The translations under genes were made by a program, and so were the position numbers. From Carposina sasakii (lineage: Eukaryota > Arthropoda > Insecta > Lepidoptera > Carposinidae), in assembly GCA_014607495.2 (NCBI GenBank), contig CP053156.1:13764001-13828000 (forward strand): 64,000 nt of DNA, given 5' to 3'. The notes under the pieces are model-generated. The model was not told where the DNA came from. It saw nothing but the letters and a program-made list of their open reading frames with translations, and searched no databases. Below, one piece after another: positions 1 through 9,167 of the stretch (positions are counted from its first letter, which is position 1; each line of letters starts with the position of its first letter).

Positions 1-940
1 GAATGAAGCTAATTGTTTCTAGTCTATTTTAGAGTATTTTATATAATATTTTTTAATATCCCATTGGAATAGATATCTAGGTAATCGACACGCTAATGGA
101 CAGAGGAACGTTCCCGTCACAAGAACGTAGTTACAACATGATACATCTCCAAGGAACTCACGAAAATATACTTACAATTTTTCTCCCAAACCGATGTGGA
201 ATTGACAGATGACAGCTAATATTAGAATATCTTAAACCAGGTTGCTATTTGTAAAACGAATTGTATGGCAGCATGAACTCTATACGTTTGCCTTAGACGC
301 CATCTTTGTTTCTGTGGCTTTTGGCGGGAAATTTGCGTATAAAAAGAGTTGTCAAACGTGTGTGATGTGATGACATGATTGAATTTGAATAACGAAATAT
401 TTAGATCACGTGTTTTGGAGGAAAACATAATTTATATGGCTTACTTTTTCTCTTACAGGTAGGTAGGTATTAAATAAAACATTGAATAATTTGAAATACT
501 TAATATGAAATTGAATTGCGATTGTATCAAACTTTCATTATCTGTTGATATTTTTTGCATAATTATTCAGAGTTTAAAAAGTATCAACAAAGTTACTTAG
601 ATACTTAATATAAAAACATCAGTGTCCATAACACTATTCTGCAAAAAAAACCTGCCATTCTAGAGTCCCCTCTGAGCTTGCACTCAGGCTGTAAAGAACC
701 ATATTCATTTTTATTTTGTTTAAAACAAGCCGCGACATGTTAAGAGCCCGCAACGGTGTCGCGTTCCAACACTTGAAGCAATCGCAAAGAATATATGCAG
801 TTATCAATGCAGATCTTCGACAATGGCACAGCGACTGGGGTTCGTCTACCACCGGGCTCTACACCCTTTGTTTCCCATCGCGACTTTTATTTTTTTTCTG
901 TCTGTGATTCTGAATTTCTGATTCATATAAATATTCCCAC
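1..940. other. AT-rich stretch, nothing recognised
   Basis: No gene or known repeat seen. Short reading frames around 716-907 and 634-852 overlap on opposite strands, have no recognisable domain and no splice or promoter context, so they are taken as chance frames. Confidence 0.5.
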
Positions 941-1192
941 GGCTGAGTTCTCGAAATGTGGTAGCTAGAACTGCAAAATCCAAGGAGATCCCGCACTAAT
1001 CAACATCAATAATCAATGGAGATCCACAGCCACGTTTTCGATAGCGGGGACAGATGAAAATGGTCAGTGTTAAGTTGCTAACTAATAGCCTGAAAGAATG
1101 CCCAGTTCATTTGTTGATTCTTACGACGACGTGCACGGAAAGATGCAGCTGATTCTAATTCATTCTATTCTAGTAAAGCCCCGCATCAGCAC
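941..1192 (+). repeat. Family B interspersed repeat, full-length but diverged
   Basis: Family B has a fixed order of blocks: a 'ggctgtgttccc' start, 'ggggtagctagaactgcagg', 'catagcggggacagatg', 'cagtgacaagttgctagc', 'actcttacgac', and a 'ctattctagta' end. All blocks are recognisable here in order, with a small internal duplication near 985-1025. About 22 copies lie in the window. No tRNA boxes, long terminal inverted repeats or coding frame were seen, so its class (SINE-like or other) is open. Confidence 0.75.
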
Positions 1193-2209
1193 AGGATGGT
1201 CAGCAAAGGATATTGGGTCCGGAGGTGAATGAACCCCAGCTAGAAATTTGAACTTCCGAAAGTTAACAATACGATCAAACGTCATACATAATAGCATATA
1301 GCTTAGCGAATGAATCATAGTCTCATAATCCTATTTATAAATAAACTGCTTGAACCTCCTCTTTGTTCTGCTTACGTTCCAACCCGTCTCCGGAGTGCTC
1401 ATAATGCGATATACCCGAAAAATATGGTGCGGGTAGATGACAACTACCGTAATGGGAATACTCCCACTCTGCCTAAAGATGCTCGTTACTCGACTAATAA
1501 AATGTGCTGATATTTTTATTGGCTGAGAGGGCATTCTCCCTTTACCAGCTTTTTGGCTTAAAAAAAATTGGTTAAAATTTTCGCTGGAAAAATGAAGATA
1601 CCTATATCTACCTAAGTACATTTGTTGTGGCGCATAGCGTATGGTATCCATCATACTATGCGTTATTCTTCTGATGTTTCGTACACAGTAAGGTATGGTT
1701 AAGTATGTACCTATACAGGCCATATTTTTCTAGCATACTTACCAAATATATAGTTGAAAACATGCACAAGAATACATTTGAATAATACGTATATAGATTT
1801 ACATAGTAGAAAATATAAATTGCAAATGGTCGTAAATGAAGCTGGCAACACTAACGTTTCGTACATAATTTATTAGTAGAGCAAACAAGTTGCAAATTGG
1901 CCTGTAGACGAGGACGTTTTCGCTAAATACCTATAAAAATGTCTGTTCCAGTGAAATATTGTTAGTGGCGTCTTGGCACGAGGGGCAGGCGGGCGCGAAA
2001 AATAACGAGTTTTGTACCTTATATCCAGTTACTACACACACACTTTTAGATGTTGGTAACACTGTTTTGGATAAGGTTTTAGAAAAAGAATATATATTTT
2101 TTAACAGGTTAAAAATGTATTTGAATACAAAGTATTTCACACATGCCTTAAAAAAAGGATAAAATATGACGTTAGCACAATGCAGACCCACCTTTTGCAT
2201 ATGTTTTCT
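1193..2209. other. Unassigned, no gene seen
   Basis: Mostly AT-rich. The 1350-1520 part is somewhat GC-richer and low-copy within the window, but its overlapping frames on both strands show no recognisable protein. Confidence 0.4.
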
Positions 2210-2329
2210 GTGGAGTAAGCACGAACCTTTTTACGCGGCGCAATGCTAGCGACTCGCTAACAAAATCGATGTGATTTGACAGTTGGACAATAACGTTACG
2301 GACTATCGAGAGGTTCGTGCTTACCCCAC
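2210..2329 (-). mobile_element. Inverted-repeat MITE, family H copy 1
   Basis: About 120 bp bounded by near-perfect inverted repeats of ~19 bp (GTGGRGTAAGCACGAACCT, 18-19 matches). The interior matches the opposite strand of the copy at 54100-54227, including a shared 'aactgtca' and a 'gcgac/gtcga' block. No coding capacity. A target duplication could not be fixed by eye. Confidence 0.75.
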
Positions 2330-2346
2330 TGTTCGTTATATTGTTA

Positions 2347-2365
2347 TGGCGCCCAACGTGGGACC
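2347..2365 (+). other. tRNA-Lys-type primer-binding sequence (retroelement relic), first
   Basis: TGGCGCCCAACGTGGG is the complement of the 3' end, including CCA, of tRNA-Lys(CUU). It is the usual primer-binding site of several insect LTR retroelements. The CCA complement means it derives from a retroelement, not a tRNA gene. No LTR pair or gag/pol frame is recognisable around it. Confidence 0.55.
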
Positions 2366-2486
2366 AAAAAGGCCAGATCTGCTGTTGTAAATATAAAAAT
2401 ACGTTTATAAAACTTAATTAAGATTAATATAATTCAGACAGGCTCTACAGCGAACAATTATACCACAAAGTTAAGTATTTGGCTGA

Positions 2487-2505
2487 TGGCGCCCAACGTG
2501 GGGCT
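2487..2505 (+). other. tRNA-Lys-type primer-binding sequence (retroelement relic), second
   Basis: A second TGGCGCCCAACGTGGGG lies exactly 140 bp after the first. Flanks of the two sites are not obviously alike, so they are not simply the two edges of one LTR. They could be remnants of a solo-LTR-plus-leader duplication or of two insertions. Confidence 0.55.
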
Positions 2506-3519
2506 TATAAAGCATAACAAACATGTTAAATTTTTTTTAATTATATCAGGTGATTGAGTATGATTTAAGACTAGATATACGATGTCGTAAGTACATCTGT
2601 ACTAGGTCAGGTATCGGCATGGGTTATATTTTTATTTCAAAGAAAACGCGGAATAGGTAATATGTAGGTACGTAATTATTTAAGTAGTTGTCTAGTTATG
2701 TTATTGTGCTGTAGTTTTCTGTATGCGGATCTAGTGATATTAAATAAACAATGCAGTAAAACGGATACAAACAGCACATTTCTCAGTAAATGAAGCACAG
2801 TCACTGGACCTGACAACAATACAGCTACTGGTGAAAAATGTTGACACCCGCGCATACATCTCTCCGCAATATTTCAGCCGTCCTGAGAGATGACTATGCT
2901 TTGGTAAATGTTGCTGTGTCGAAAGCTAAAAGTACCCTCAAATTATCTTTTACTATTTCTTACTACACTGTTGATAATTTTTTCTACATATTAAGTTTGT
3001 AATGCCGATTTAACTAGCATTGTTTTATGTATAAATAATAAAATATTTACTAGCAATAACCATATCTTAAACTGAATGTGTTGAGTTATTTCAGTGAAAT
3101 AATCTTCCTTCGTGCATGAAAATCAACCGTCGTAATTTTCCTACAAAACATAATTTATCTTCAGATATGTTAAACAAAGTTAAGTTCTCTCAACCACTAT
3201 GAATAAATTACTAAAAATCTATTTTCTGTACATCCGTCTTCAGCAAAGCATAATTCGTAAATCCCGTGGAAACTTGCATACTTTAGTGAGAACTAAGTTT
3301 GTATGATTAAGTGCCTGCTCAAAAATAACGGGTGAAGTCACTTAGATAAATATGGAAACTTGGAGTCGTGAATAATGTTTCTATTTAATGCCATGACTTG
3401 GTTTTGGTTTAGCATAGAATATCTATAAAACTTACTCTATCTAGCTACTTTCCAAACATTAATAATTTACTCTGTTCGATTTACGTTTTGATTTTCTTAG
3501 ATTTAATTAAGTACCTAAT
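2506..3519. other. Unassigned AT-rich DNA
   Basis: No reading frame of interest, no inverted repeat and no family repeat seen. It could hold an eroded LTR-element leader downstream of the PBS relics, but no similarity supports that. Confidence 0.4.
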
Positions 3520-3529
3520 ACATACGTAC
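3520..3529. repeat. Candidate target duplication, left, of the RTE LINE
   Basis: ACATACGTAC recurs at 6740-6749, directly after the LINE's (GAT)n tail. The motif is simple-sequence-like, so chance recurrence is possible. Confidence 0.5.
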
Positions 3530-3547
3530 GTACAAAGATCACCGATA

Positions 3548-3552
3548 TAGCT
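3548..3552. repeat. Target-site duplication TAGCT, left
   Basis: Directly precedes the 5' LTR. The same five bases follow the 3' LTR at 6514-6518. Five bp is typical for Ty3-type integrases. Confidence 0.9.
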
Positions 3553-3704
3553 TGTTAGATATGTATATCTGTACCTAGTTATAAGTAGATAGGCTATACG
3601 GTGGCTACGACCCATCGCCTATTCAAAGGAATAAAGTCAGTATGAAACGGGCCCGCCTTTGGTTTAGTTGTCTCATTTCGTCCTACCCATCAATATACTA
3701 AACA
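3553..3704 (+). repeat. 5' LTR, 152 bp
   Basis: Starts TGTTAG, ends AACA, and is identical by eye to 6362-6513. It is very short for a Ty3-type LTR. An AATAAA lies at 3630-3635, followed by an arthropod initiator-like TCAGT at 3637-3641. The promoter is presumably TATA-less. Confidence 0.93.
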
Positions 3705-3706
3705 AG

Positions 3707-3722
3707 TGGCGACGAGGATGGG
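3707..3722 (+). other. Primer-binding site for tRNA-Ser(GCU)
   Basis: TGGCGACGAGGATGGG is complementary to the 16 terminal bases, including CCA, of insect tRNA-Ser(GCU) as recalled. It lies 2 bp after the LTR. Serine priming fits the mag lineage. The deletion junction follows immediately at about 3722-3726. Confidence 0.75.
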
Positions 3723-3743
3723 TTCAGTAAGCTAGACCTGTCA

Positions 3744-6308
3744 ATGGCCTACAATCAATTTATTCTCGATGACAACTCGCAAAAGCTTACTGTAATAAAT
3801 ACACACAGGGGTTTATTTAAATCCACTAGGCTAGTGTTCGGTTTGTCATCTGCGCCGGCCATATTTCAACGCGCCATGGAGAGTGTACTGGCGGGGCTGG
3901 AAGGTGTTGTGTTTTTCTTAGATGATGTGTTAATAACTAGTGCAAATGAAAACCAACACAAACAACGGTTATTGTCTGTATTTCAACGTCTAAACGATGC
4001 CGGGTTGACCGTACAAACCAGTAAATGTGAATTTTTCAAAAATGAAATTTGCTACTTGGGCCACGTGATCGATAAAAATGGCATAAGGAAATCACCCCAA
4101 AAAGTTGAAGCAATTGTAAAGGCCCCCAAACCACAAAACGTTCAACAATTACAGTCGTTCCTCGGCTTAATTAACTACTATCGGAATTTTGTGTCAAACG
4201 CGTCATCAACTCTAAGTCCACTATATAATTTACTACGTAAAGAGGTAAAATGGGAGTGGACAAAGTTACATGACGAGGCCTTTAATGCGATCAAAGAATT
4301 ACTTTGTTCCGAACGAACTTTGGCACATTACGACCCAGAAGCGAAAATTATACTTACCGTGGACGCGTCACCTACAGGGTTGGGGGCAGTATTGTCACAA
4401 GTCGGTAAAGATGGTTGCGAAAGGCCCATATCTTATGCATCGCGAATATTAATTGCAGCGGAAAAAAAATATGCACAAATTCAAAGGGAAGCAACAGCTA
4501 TAATTTTTGGTGTAAGACGATTTCATCAATATTTGTACGGTCGTTCAACCCCCTTTGTATTGCGAACAGATCACAAACCTCTCCTCACAATATTCGGTCC
4601 ACATAAAGGCATTCCTGAGGTCACGGCGAATAGACTCCAGCGGTATGCTATATTCTTGAGCGCATATAATTACATAATAGAATATGTGCGAAGTGTGAAT
4701 AACTGCGCCGATTATCTTTCGCGAGCCTCGATACAACAAGATAGCGCGGGGGAAGGGGGGCTGCCAGGCGAATGCAGCGAGCACCACACAGACGATGCGG
4801 CTTATATTAATTTTGTTTTACAAGGTGACCTTCCCGTGACGCATCACGATATACGGAAAGAAACCGACCGCGACCCCATTTTATCCAGGGTAAAACGTTA
4901 CGTAACTTTAGGCTGGCCGAGAAAAATGAGTGAAGCACAATTAAAACCATATCATATTTGTCGTTTACAATTATCTTTAGAAAACGGTTGTTTGATGCGG
5001 GGTCATAAGATTATCATACCGGAATCTCTGAGGGAAGGAATATGTGCCGAACTACATCGCTCCCATTTCGGTGTAGTTAAGATGAAAGCGGAAGCGCGCA
5101 GGAGGCTGTGGTTCCCCGGCGTGGACGCGGCGCTGGAGCGGCTGGCGGCGGCGTGCGCGGTGTGCGCCGCGCTGCGCCCGCGCCCGCCGCGCGCGCCGCT
5201 CGCGCCCTGGCCGCTCCCGCACCACTCATTTCAGCGGATACATGTGGATTTTTTGGGACCGTTTAATAATCAGATGTTTTTGGTCATTGTCGATGCCTAT
5301 AGTAAATGGGTGGAATGTTATACTTTAACCACATCGTACGGTACTAAAGTTGTAATTAATAGATTATGTGACTTCATGTCACGTTTCGGGATGCCACAGA
5401 CATTAGTGAGTGATAACGGTACTAGTTTTACATCACACGAGTTTGAAGATTTTTGTAAAATAAATGGTATAAAACATATTCTCTCACCGGCGTACCATCC
5501 CTCCAGTAATGGCCAGGCCGAAAGTATGGTTAAAGTAATTAAAAAGGGATTAAAAACCGTTATCTTAGAAGCAAAAAAGGGAACTTTACAAGAAGAAATT
5601 TCAAAATTTTTATTTTACTATCGGAACTCTAGGAACAGCACCACTGAAAAATCACCTTCTGAAATAGTTTTTGGTAAAACTTTGCGCTCACGATTAGACT
5701 TATTAAAAGATAGTGCATCATCATCTCCCGCTTCAGACCTTTCTCATACGGTAGAACGCAACCAGTGTTTACAGGCTAAAAATTATAAAAGTAAACAACG
5801 GCAAAATTACGAAGTAAACGACACAGTCTGGGTTACAAAACATTTAAATAACAAACATTTTCAATGGATTGAAGGAGTCATTATAAAGAAACTAGGGGCG
5901 GTAATGTACTTAATATATATACCACCCTTGAACTGCGAAGTAAAAAGACATATTGACCAAATACGCACGAGGGTCTGTCACCAACTGAACAGGGATGGTT
6001 ATTGGGATCCAAACGTCATTCCCGACATAGAGCCAGCACAACGCCGAGACTCTTCTTCCATCTCGGAGTGTTCAGGAAGAGAGGAGGAAGGTGAGGAAAC
6101 GACAGCTGAGGACAGTCCCGGTCGGACGACGCCGGAGCAGGCCGCTGTTAACCCCCGTCGTCTGGAGATCACCCCATCATTTTCGACATCTTCATCCCCA
6201 ATGAGTGTTACTCCAGAGAAGGAAGAAATTGACCCAGTAGACCCTTCAGACGAAATGGAAACATCACAGACTGGTCGTTCGATGTTTGATTTAAGAAATC
6301 TTTTTTAG
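3744..6308 (+). CDS. pol: Truncated Pol: partial RT, RNase H, integrase (Ty3/mag-like)
   Basis: The frame is open from 3702, and residues FSKLDLS are encoded just before the listed ATG, so this ATG is internal to RT and not the ancestral start. In residues from 3744: RT motifs FGLSSAP (33-39) and FLDD (58-61); RNase H TVDAS (205-209), TDHKPL (275-280) and ADYLSR (322-327); integrase zinc finger H438, H441, C471, C474; integrase core D502, D557 and E593, a DD35E triad; then a GPY/F-like tail and a Ser/Glu-rich C-terminus. RT starts at the KLDL motif, so the N-terminal half of the fingers domain, protease and gag are absent. RNase H and integrase look uninterrupted. Residues about 452-492 are encoded by an exceptionally GC-rich block (5101-5220). 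Confidence 0.92.
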   Translation: MAYNQFILDDNSQKLTVINTHRGLFKSTRLVFGLSSAPAIFQRAMESVLAGLEGVVFFLDDVLITSANENQHKQRLLSVFQRLNDAGLTVQTSKCEFFKNEICYLGHVIDKNGIRKSPQKVEAIVKAPKPQNVQQLQSFLGLINYYRNFVSNASSTLSPLYNLLRKEVKWEWTKLHDEAFNAIKELLCSERTLAHYDPEAKIILTVDASPTGLGAVLSQVGKDGCERPISYASRILIAAEKKYAQIQREATAIIFGVRRFHQYLYGRSTPFVLRTDHKPLLTIFGPHKGIPEVTANRLQRYAIFLSAYNYIIEYVRSVNNCADYLSRASIQQDSAGEGGLPGECSEHHTDDAAYINFVLQGDLPVTHHDIRKETDRDPILSRVKRYVTLGWPRKMSEAQLKPYHICRLQLSLENGCLMRGHKIIIPESLREGICAELHRSHFGVVKMKAEARRRLWFPGVDAALERLAAACAVCAALRPRPPRAPLAPWPLPHHSFQRIHVDFLGPFNNQMFLVIVDAYSKWVECYTLTTSYGTKVVINRLCDFMSRFGMPQTLVSDNGTSFTSHEFEDFCKINGIKHILSPAYHPSSNGQAESMVKVIKKGLKTVILEAKKGTLQEEISKFLFYYRNSRNSTTEKSPSEIVFGKTLRSRLDLLKDSASSSPASDLSHTVERNQCLQAKNYKSKQRQNYEVNDTVWVTKHLNNKHFQWIEGVIIKKLGAVMYLIYIPPLNCEVKRHIDQIRTRVCHQLNRDGYWDPNVIPDIEPAQRRDSSSISECSGREEEGEETTAEDSPGRTTPEQAAVNPRRLEITPSFSTSSSPMSVTPEKEEIDPVDPSDEMETSQTGRSMFDLRNLF
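5101..5220 (+). other. Very GC-rich segment inside pol
   Basis: Counted by eye, only 17 of 120 bases are A or T (~86% GC), in an otherwise AT-rich frame. It encodes the end of the integrase zinc finger and an Ala/Pro/Arg-rich linker to the core. The zinc-finger cysteines and the reading frame are kept. Confidence 0.85.
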
Positions 6309-6348
6309 TTTAAATATGTATTTAACTTTTATTTTAAGTTCTTCAGTT

Positions 6349-6361
6349 AAGGGGAAGGGGT
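6349..6361 (+). other. Polypurine tract
   Basis: AAGGGGAAGGGG plus one T lies directly before the 3' LTR. It is the plus-strand primer site expected at this position. Confidence 0.85.
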
Positions 6362-6513
6362 TGTTAGATATGTATATCTGTACCTAGTTATAAGTAGATA
6401 GGCTATACGGTGGCTACGACCCATCGCCTATTCAAAGGAATAAAGTCAGTATGAAACGGGCCCGCCTTTGGTTTAGTTGTCTCATTTCGTCCTACCCATC
6501 AATATACTAAACA
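6362..6513 (+). repeat. 3' LTR, 152 bp
   Basis: Identical by eye to the 5' LTR, with AATAAA at 6439-6444 available for 3'-end formation. Followed by the TAGCT duplication. Confidence 0.93.
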
Positions 6514-6518
6514 TAGCT
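6514..6518. repeat. Target-site duplication TAGCT, right
   Basis: Matches 3548-3552. Removing the element with one TAGCT restores the LINE reading frame. Confidence 0.9.
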
Positions 6519-6739
6519 CAACGTTCCAGCAAGCTGAAGTGGCAATGGGCAGGGCACATAGCTCGAAGAACTGATGGCCGATGGAGTCGGAAAGTTCTAG
6601 AGTGTATACCACGTATCGGCAAACGCAGCGTGGGAAGGCCACCCGTGGCTGCTTCCGACCGGTCTGAGTGGAGGTTGTTGGGGGAGACCTGTGTCCAACA
6701 GTGGACTTCTCAGGGCTGTAAATGATGATGATGATAATG

Positions 6740-6749
6740 ACATACGTAC
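6740..6749. repeat. Candidate target duplication, right, of the RTE LINE
   Basis: ACATACGTAC, as at 3520-3529, immediately after the trinucleotide tail. Confidence 0.5.
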
Positions 6750-6831
6750 CTAATAATGATATTATAGTTATGTTTGAGTTAGACAGATGTCTATAGTCGT
6801 AATAACTTTGGAATAGGTTATCTACCTACCA

Positions 6832-7027
6832 CACGGGTGTATTCTCAAAAATAGGGTAGCTAGAACCGCAGGATCGCTTATGAGATCCGACAGCCACAGC
6901 GAAGTTAGATGTAAAAGATCAGTGACAAGTTGCTAGCTCATTGCAAGAGAGAACGTTCTTAAATTCTCTCGACTCTTACGACGCGACGCACGGAAGGAAA
7001 TACTGTTGATCTATTCTAGTGAAGTTC
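6832..7027 (+). repeat. Family B repeat
   Basis: Runs from 'gggtgtattctc' to 'ctattctagtgaag', with the 'gtagctagaaccgcagg' and 'cagtgacaagttgctagc' blocks; the central block is shortened. Confidence 0.75.
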
Positions 7028-7398
7028 TTTACAATGTCTATAGGTTTATAAAATCGAGGTATCACTAATTAAAATATACTATGTAATTTTAATCTGGTAT
7101 CACCAACCCTCCCGGGGTAGCCAGTTGCAATAAATCAACAACAATTAAATAGCTCGACAAAAACACAGCTTAATTTAGTCAGTGGCAACCCTAAAGCCAT
7201 TAATCAGAGAATAAGTGCATTCAGGTTAAATCGGCCTTCTTAATCGTGAGGTGCAATCGTATATTTCTTGATTAAGAGCTCGTAAAAACGTCGTCTCACT
7301 CTGATATATGAGTAGAGAGCGGGAGCGGAGATTAAACCGGTCGGTATGCTCGTTCTAGTGATGTATAGTTGCCGATAATGTTACCATGATAGTTTTTA

Positions 7399-7409
7399 AT
7401 AATATTAAT
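7399..7409. repeat. TSD of family A copy 1, left
   Basis: ATAATATTAAT, repeated at 7670-7680. Confidence 0.75.
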
Positions 7410-7669
7410 CATCATCATCATCAGCCTTAATGCAGTCCACTGCTGGACGTAGGCCTCCCCCAGGGCACGCCTCAAGACTGCCATGGGGGGTTTTACCCAT
7501 AGTCACCACGCTGGGCAGGCGGGTTGGTGACCGCAGTTTGTATTTTGGACTATGTTGTCAACACGGGAGGCGCTGCTGCCCACCTACCGGAAACCCTTAA
7601 TCGCCTCGTACGATACCCACGGGCAGATATTGGGTGGTACGAATTCTACTCTGCCGGCACCACGCGGCC
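7410..7669 (-). mobile_element. SINE-like family A, full-length copy (260 bp)
   Basis: On the minus strand it runs from 'ggccgcgtggtgccggcag' to 'gtccagcagtggact...ggctgatgatgatgat'. It is flanked by an 11-bp duplication and ends in a (GAT)n tail, so it is a retroposon. The tail block 'gggggaggcctacgtccag' matches the end of the RTE LINE coding region, indicating LINE dependence. No coding capacity. Confidence 0.85.
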
Positions 7670-7680
7670 ATAATATTAAT
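7670..7680. repeat. TSD of family A copy 1, right
   Basis: ATAATATTAAT, matching 7399-7409. Confidence 0.75.
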
Positions 7681-7695
7681 AATTACTGTGAAATA

Positions 7696-7812
7696 CAGGC
7701 AGTGTTACCGTATGGTGTCGGCAGAGTAAGATAGCACCACCCCATGGGTATCGTTAGAGGCGATTAAGGGTTTTTGGGGGAGGCCTACGTCCAGCACTAT
7801 TGCAATAGGCTA
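7696..7812 (+). repeat. Family A, internally deleted copy
   Basis: Carries the 'gtgtcggcagagta' head, 'cgattaagggtt' and then directly the 'gggggaggcctacgtccagc' tail, so about 140 bp of the middle is missing. It is opposite in orientation to its neighbour, and the pair can form a partial hairpin. Confidence 0.75.
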
Positions 7813-8628
7813 ATGTATGTATGTATATTATTACGTGTTGGCAATGTTATTGCGTGGATTACAGACAAGATATCAGTTAGGATTCCTAGTTAGACATCTA
7901 ACACTATATCAACCCTTTAAATGTTCTAGATTCGTCTTCCCATGTCTTTGATTGGTCTCTGACACTCTTAACCCTTCTACAAGTTTCCTTTTAATTTTTA
8001 ATTAGCTCTCTTGTAACTCTTTGTGTGCACTGCTCTACATTTTTTCATCTTGTCTTTGGTTTGGCTCTCTATTTAGCCACTGCTTAGTCAGATGACCTCA
8101 AAACCATGGCTAGCAATAAAAGGACGTTTCAAACCCAACAGATCCTCAAACTCATATGCGTCACGTAGCTAATACCTCCCAGTAATATGTGAGGGAATCA
8201 CTGCGGAGTGTGGGTAGAAATGAATTCGCGCGTAATTCCGCCGTGACAGATCGCACGCCTGCTCTGCATATTTCACGTACAAACGACTCTAGTTATTACA
8301 CACCTGGCGTTTTTGGTGATTCATTAGATATGGCCACAGCTCTTGGAAGAAGAGGCATCTGATGTAGAAGTAAAAATGCAGAAATAGTGAATGCTAATAA
8401 TAAAACAAAAAAAAACTGATAGACTTTCTACTTCTTTGATTTCGTCGCTGACTAAAAAAAACTAATCCAGAATTTAAAGAAAATATTATGTATTTCCGGC
8501 ATAACAAATAGCGTTCATTTTAACTCTATTTGCTCCCATTTTAACTTGAAAAGCCGACGGACACAATCATCTTTTACATGCATGAAAATAAAAACCCAGG
8601 CATGGATGCAAGATTATAATCTCCAATC
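7813..8628. other. Unassigned
   Basis: Mixed composition. I see no gene, inverted repeat or family repeat. Confidence 0.4.
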
Positions 8629-8880
8629 TTGAAGAACTCTGCGAAGATGGTATCCGCATGTAACATAATAGCCGAGTCCGCGCGTCCTTTCCGCCGGGTG
8701 TCTGTTAGATTTACGAGCTCTCGCGGAAAAAAATGTGAACTCCCCGAAGGAAATTCGCCGGTTTTATTCGGACAATATATTTTATTTGTCGGAAATGATG
8801 GCGGGGGCGCTCGATGACTGCAAGATTAATGGCCGCGATCCCGTAAATGATGGGGCGCTTCTGTATATTTTAATTTTGAA
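8629..8880. other. Low-copy GC-richer island, possible cis-regulatory DNA
   Basis: Stands out from its AT-rich flanks and occurs once in the window. A 62-codon frame here has no recognisable domain, and the block is equally dense on both strands. Conserved noncoding function is an inference from composition only. Confidence 0.25.
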
Positions 8881-8925
8881 TTAGACATTAATATTTATGT
8901 TTTCGGAGAGGCTTGTAATGATCTG

Positions 8926-9167
8926 GGGCTCTATAGTCAACTCGCCCTACTCGGAACTCAGACTTTTTAATATATTCATAACCCTGTTGTTCATTTATAC
9001 TTATTGTAACAGTTTTGAACACGTCTGTACACCGACTTGAAATAAACAACAGATTTGCCCAAATAAAGAGTAGGCCATTTAACTAAAGAAAATTATTAAA
9101 ATAAATTCGTTTGGTTTACTGATCCCATGGTCCGAGTTCCGAGTAGGGCGAGTTGACTAAAGAGCCC
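8926..9167. mobile_element. Inverted-repeat MITE, ~242 bp
   Basis: Left GGGCTCTATAGTCAACTCGC... is repeated inverted at the right end, about 33 of 35 bp matching (CTACTCGGAACTC is also shared). The AT-rich centre has no coding capacity. It occurs once in the window. Confidence 0.8.

Larger units (their letters stand above)
3553..6513 (+). mobile_element. Ty3/mag-like LTR retrotransposon, internally deleted
   Basis: A 2,961-bp element with two 152-bp LTRs that read identical by eye, a 5-bp target duplication TAGCT on both sides, a tRNA-Ser(GCU) PBS, one pol frame and a purine-rich PPT. Gag, protease and the N-terminal part of reverse transcriptase are missing: the sequence passes from the PBS straight into the FSKLDLS motif of RT. 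Identical LTRs imply a recent insertion. The cis signals for transcription, priming and integration remain, so it could be mobilised in trans by a full-length relative, but it cannot make its own particles. Confidence 0.93.
3530..6739 (+). mobile_element. RTE-type LINE 3' fragment (copy 1) interrupted by the Ty3/mag element
   Basis: The LINE part is 3530-3552 plus 6514/6519-6739. Joining the two sides across one TAGCT gives a continuous frame ending TKITDIAQRSSKLKWQWAGH, then ARRTDGRW, GKRSVGRPP, ASDRSEWRLLGE and VQQWTSQGCK, with a stop at 6723-6725 and a (GAT)n tail. This is the C-terminal region of RTE-clade reverse transcriptases as recalled from lepidopteran elements. Compared with copy 2 (26406-26534) it lacks about 18 codons (around TARWTDDL...VSWMQ) between GRPP and AASDRS, so it is a strongly 5'-truncated, dead copy. 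Confidence 0.8.
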
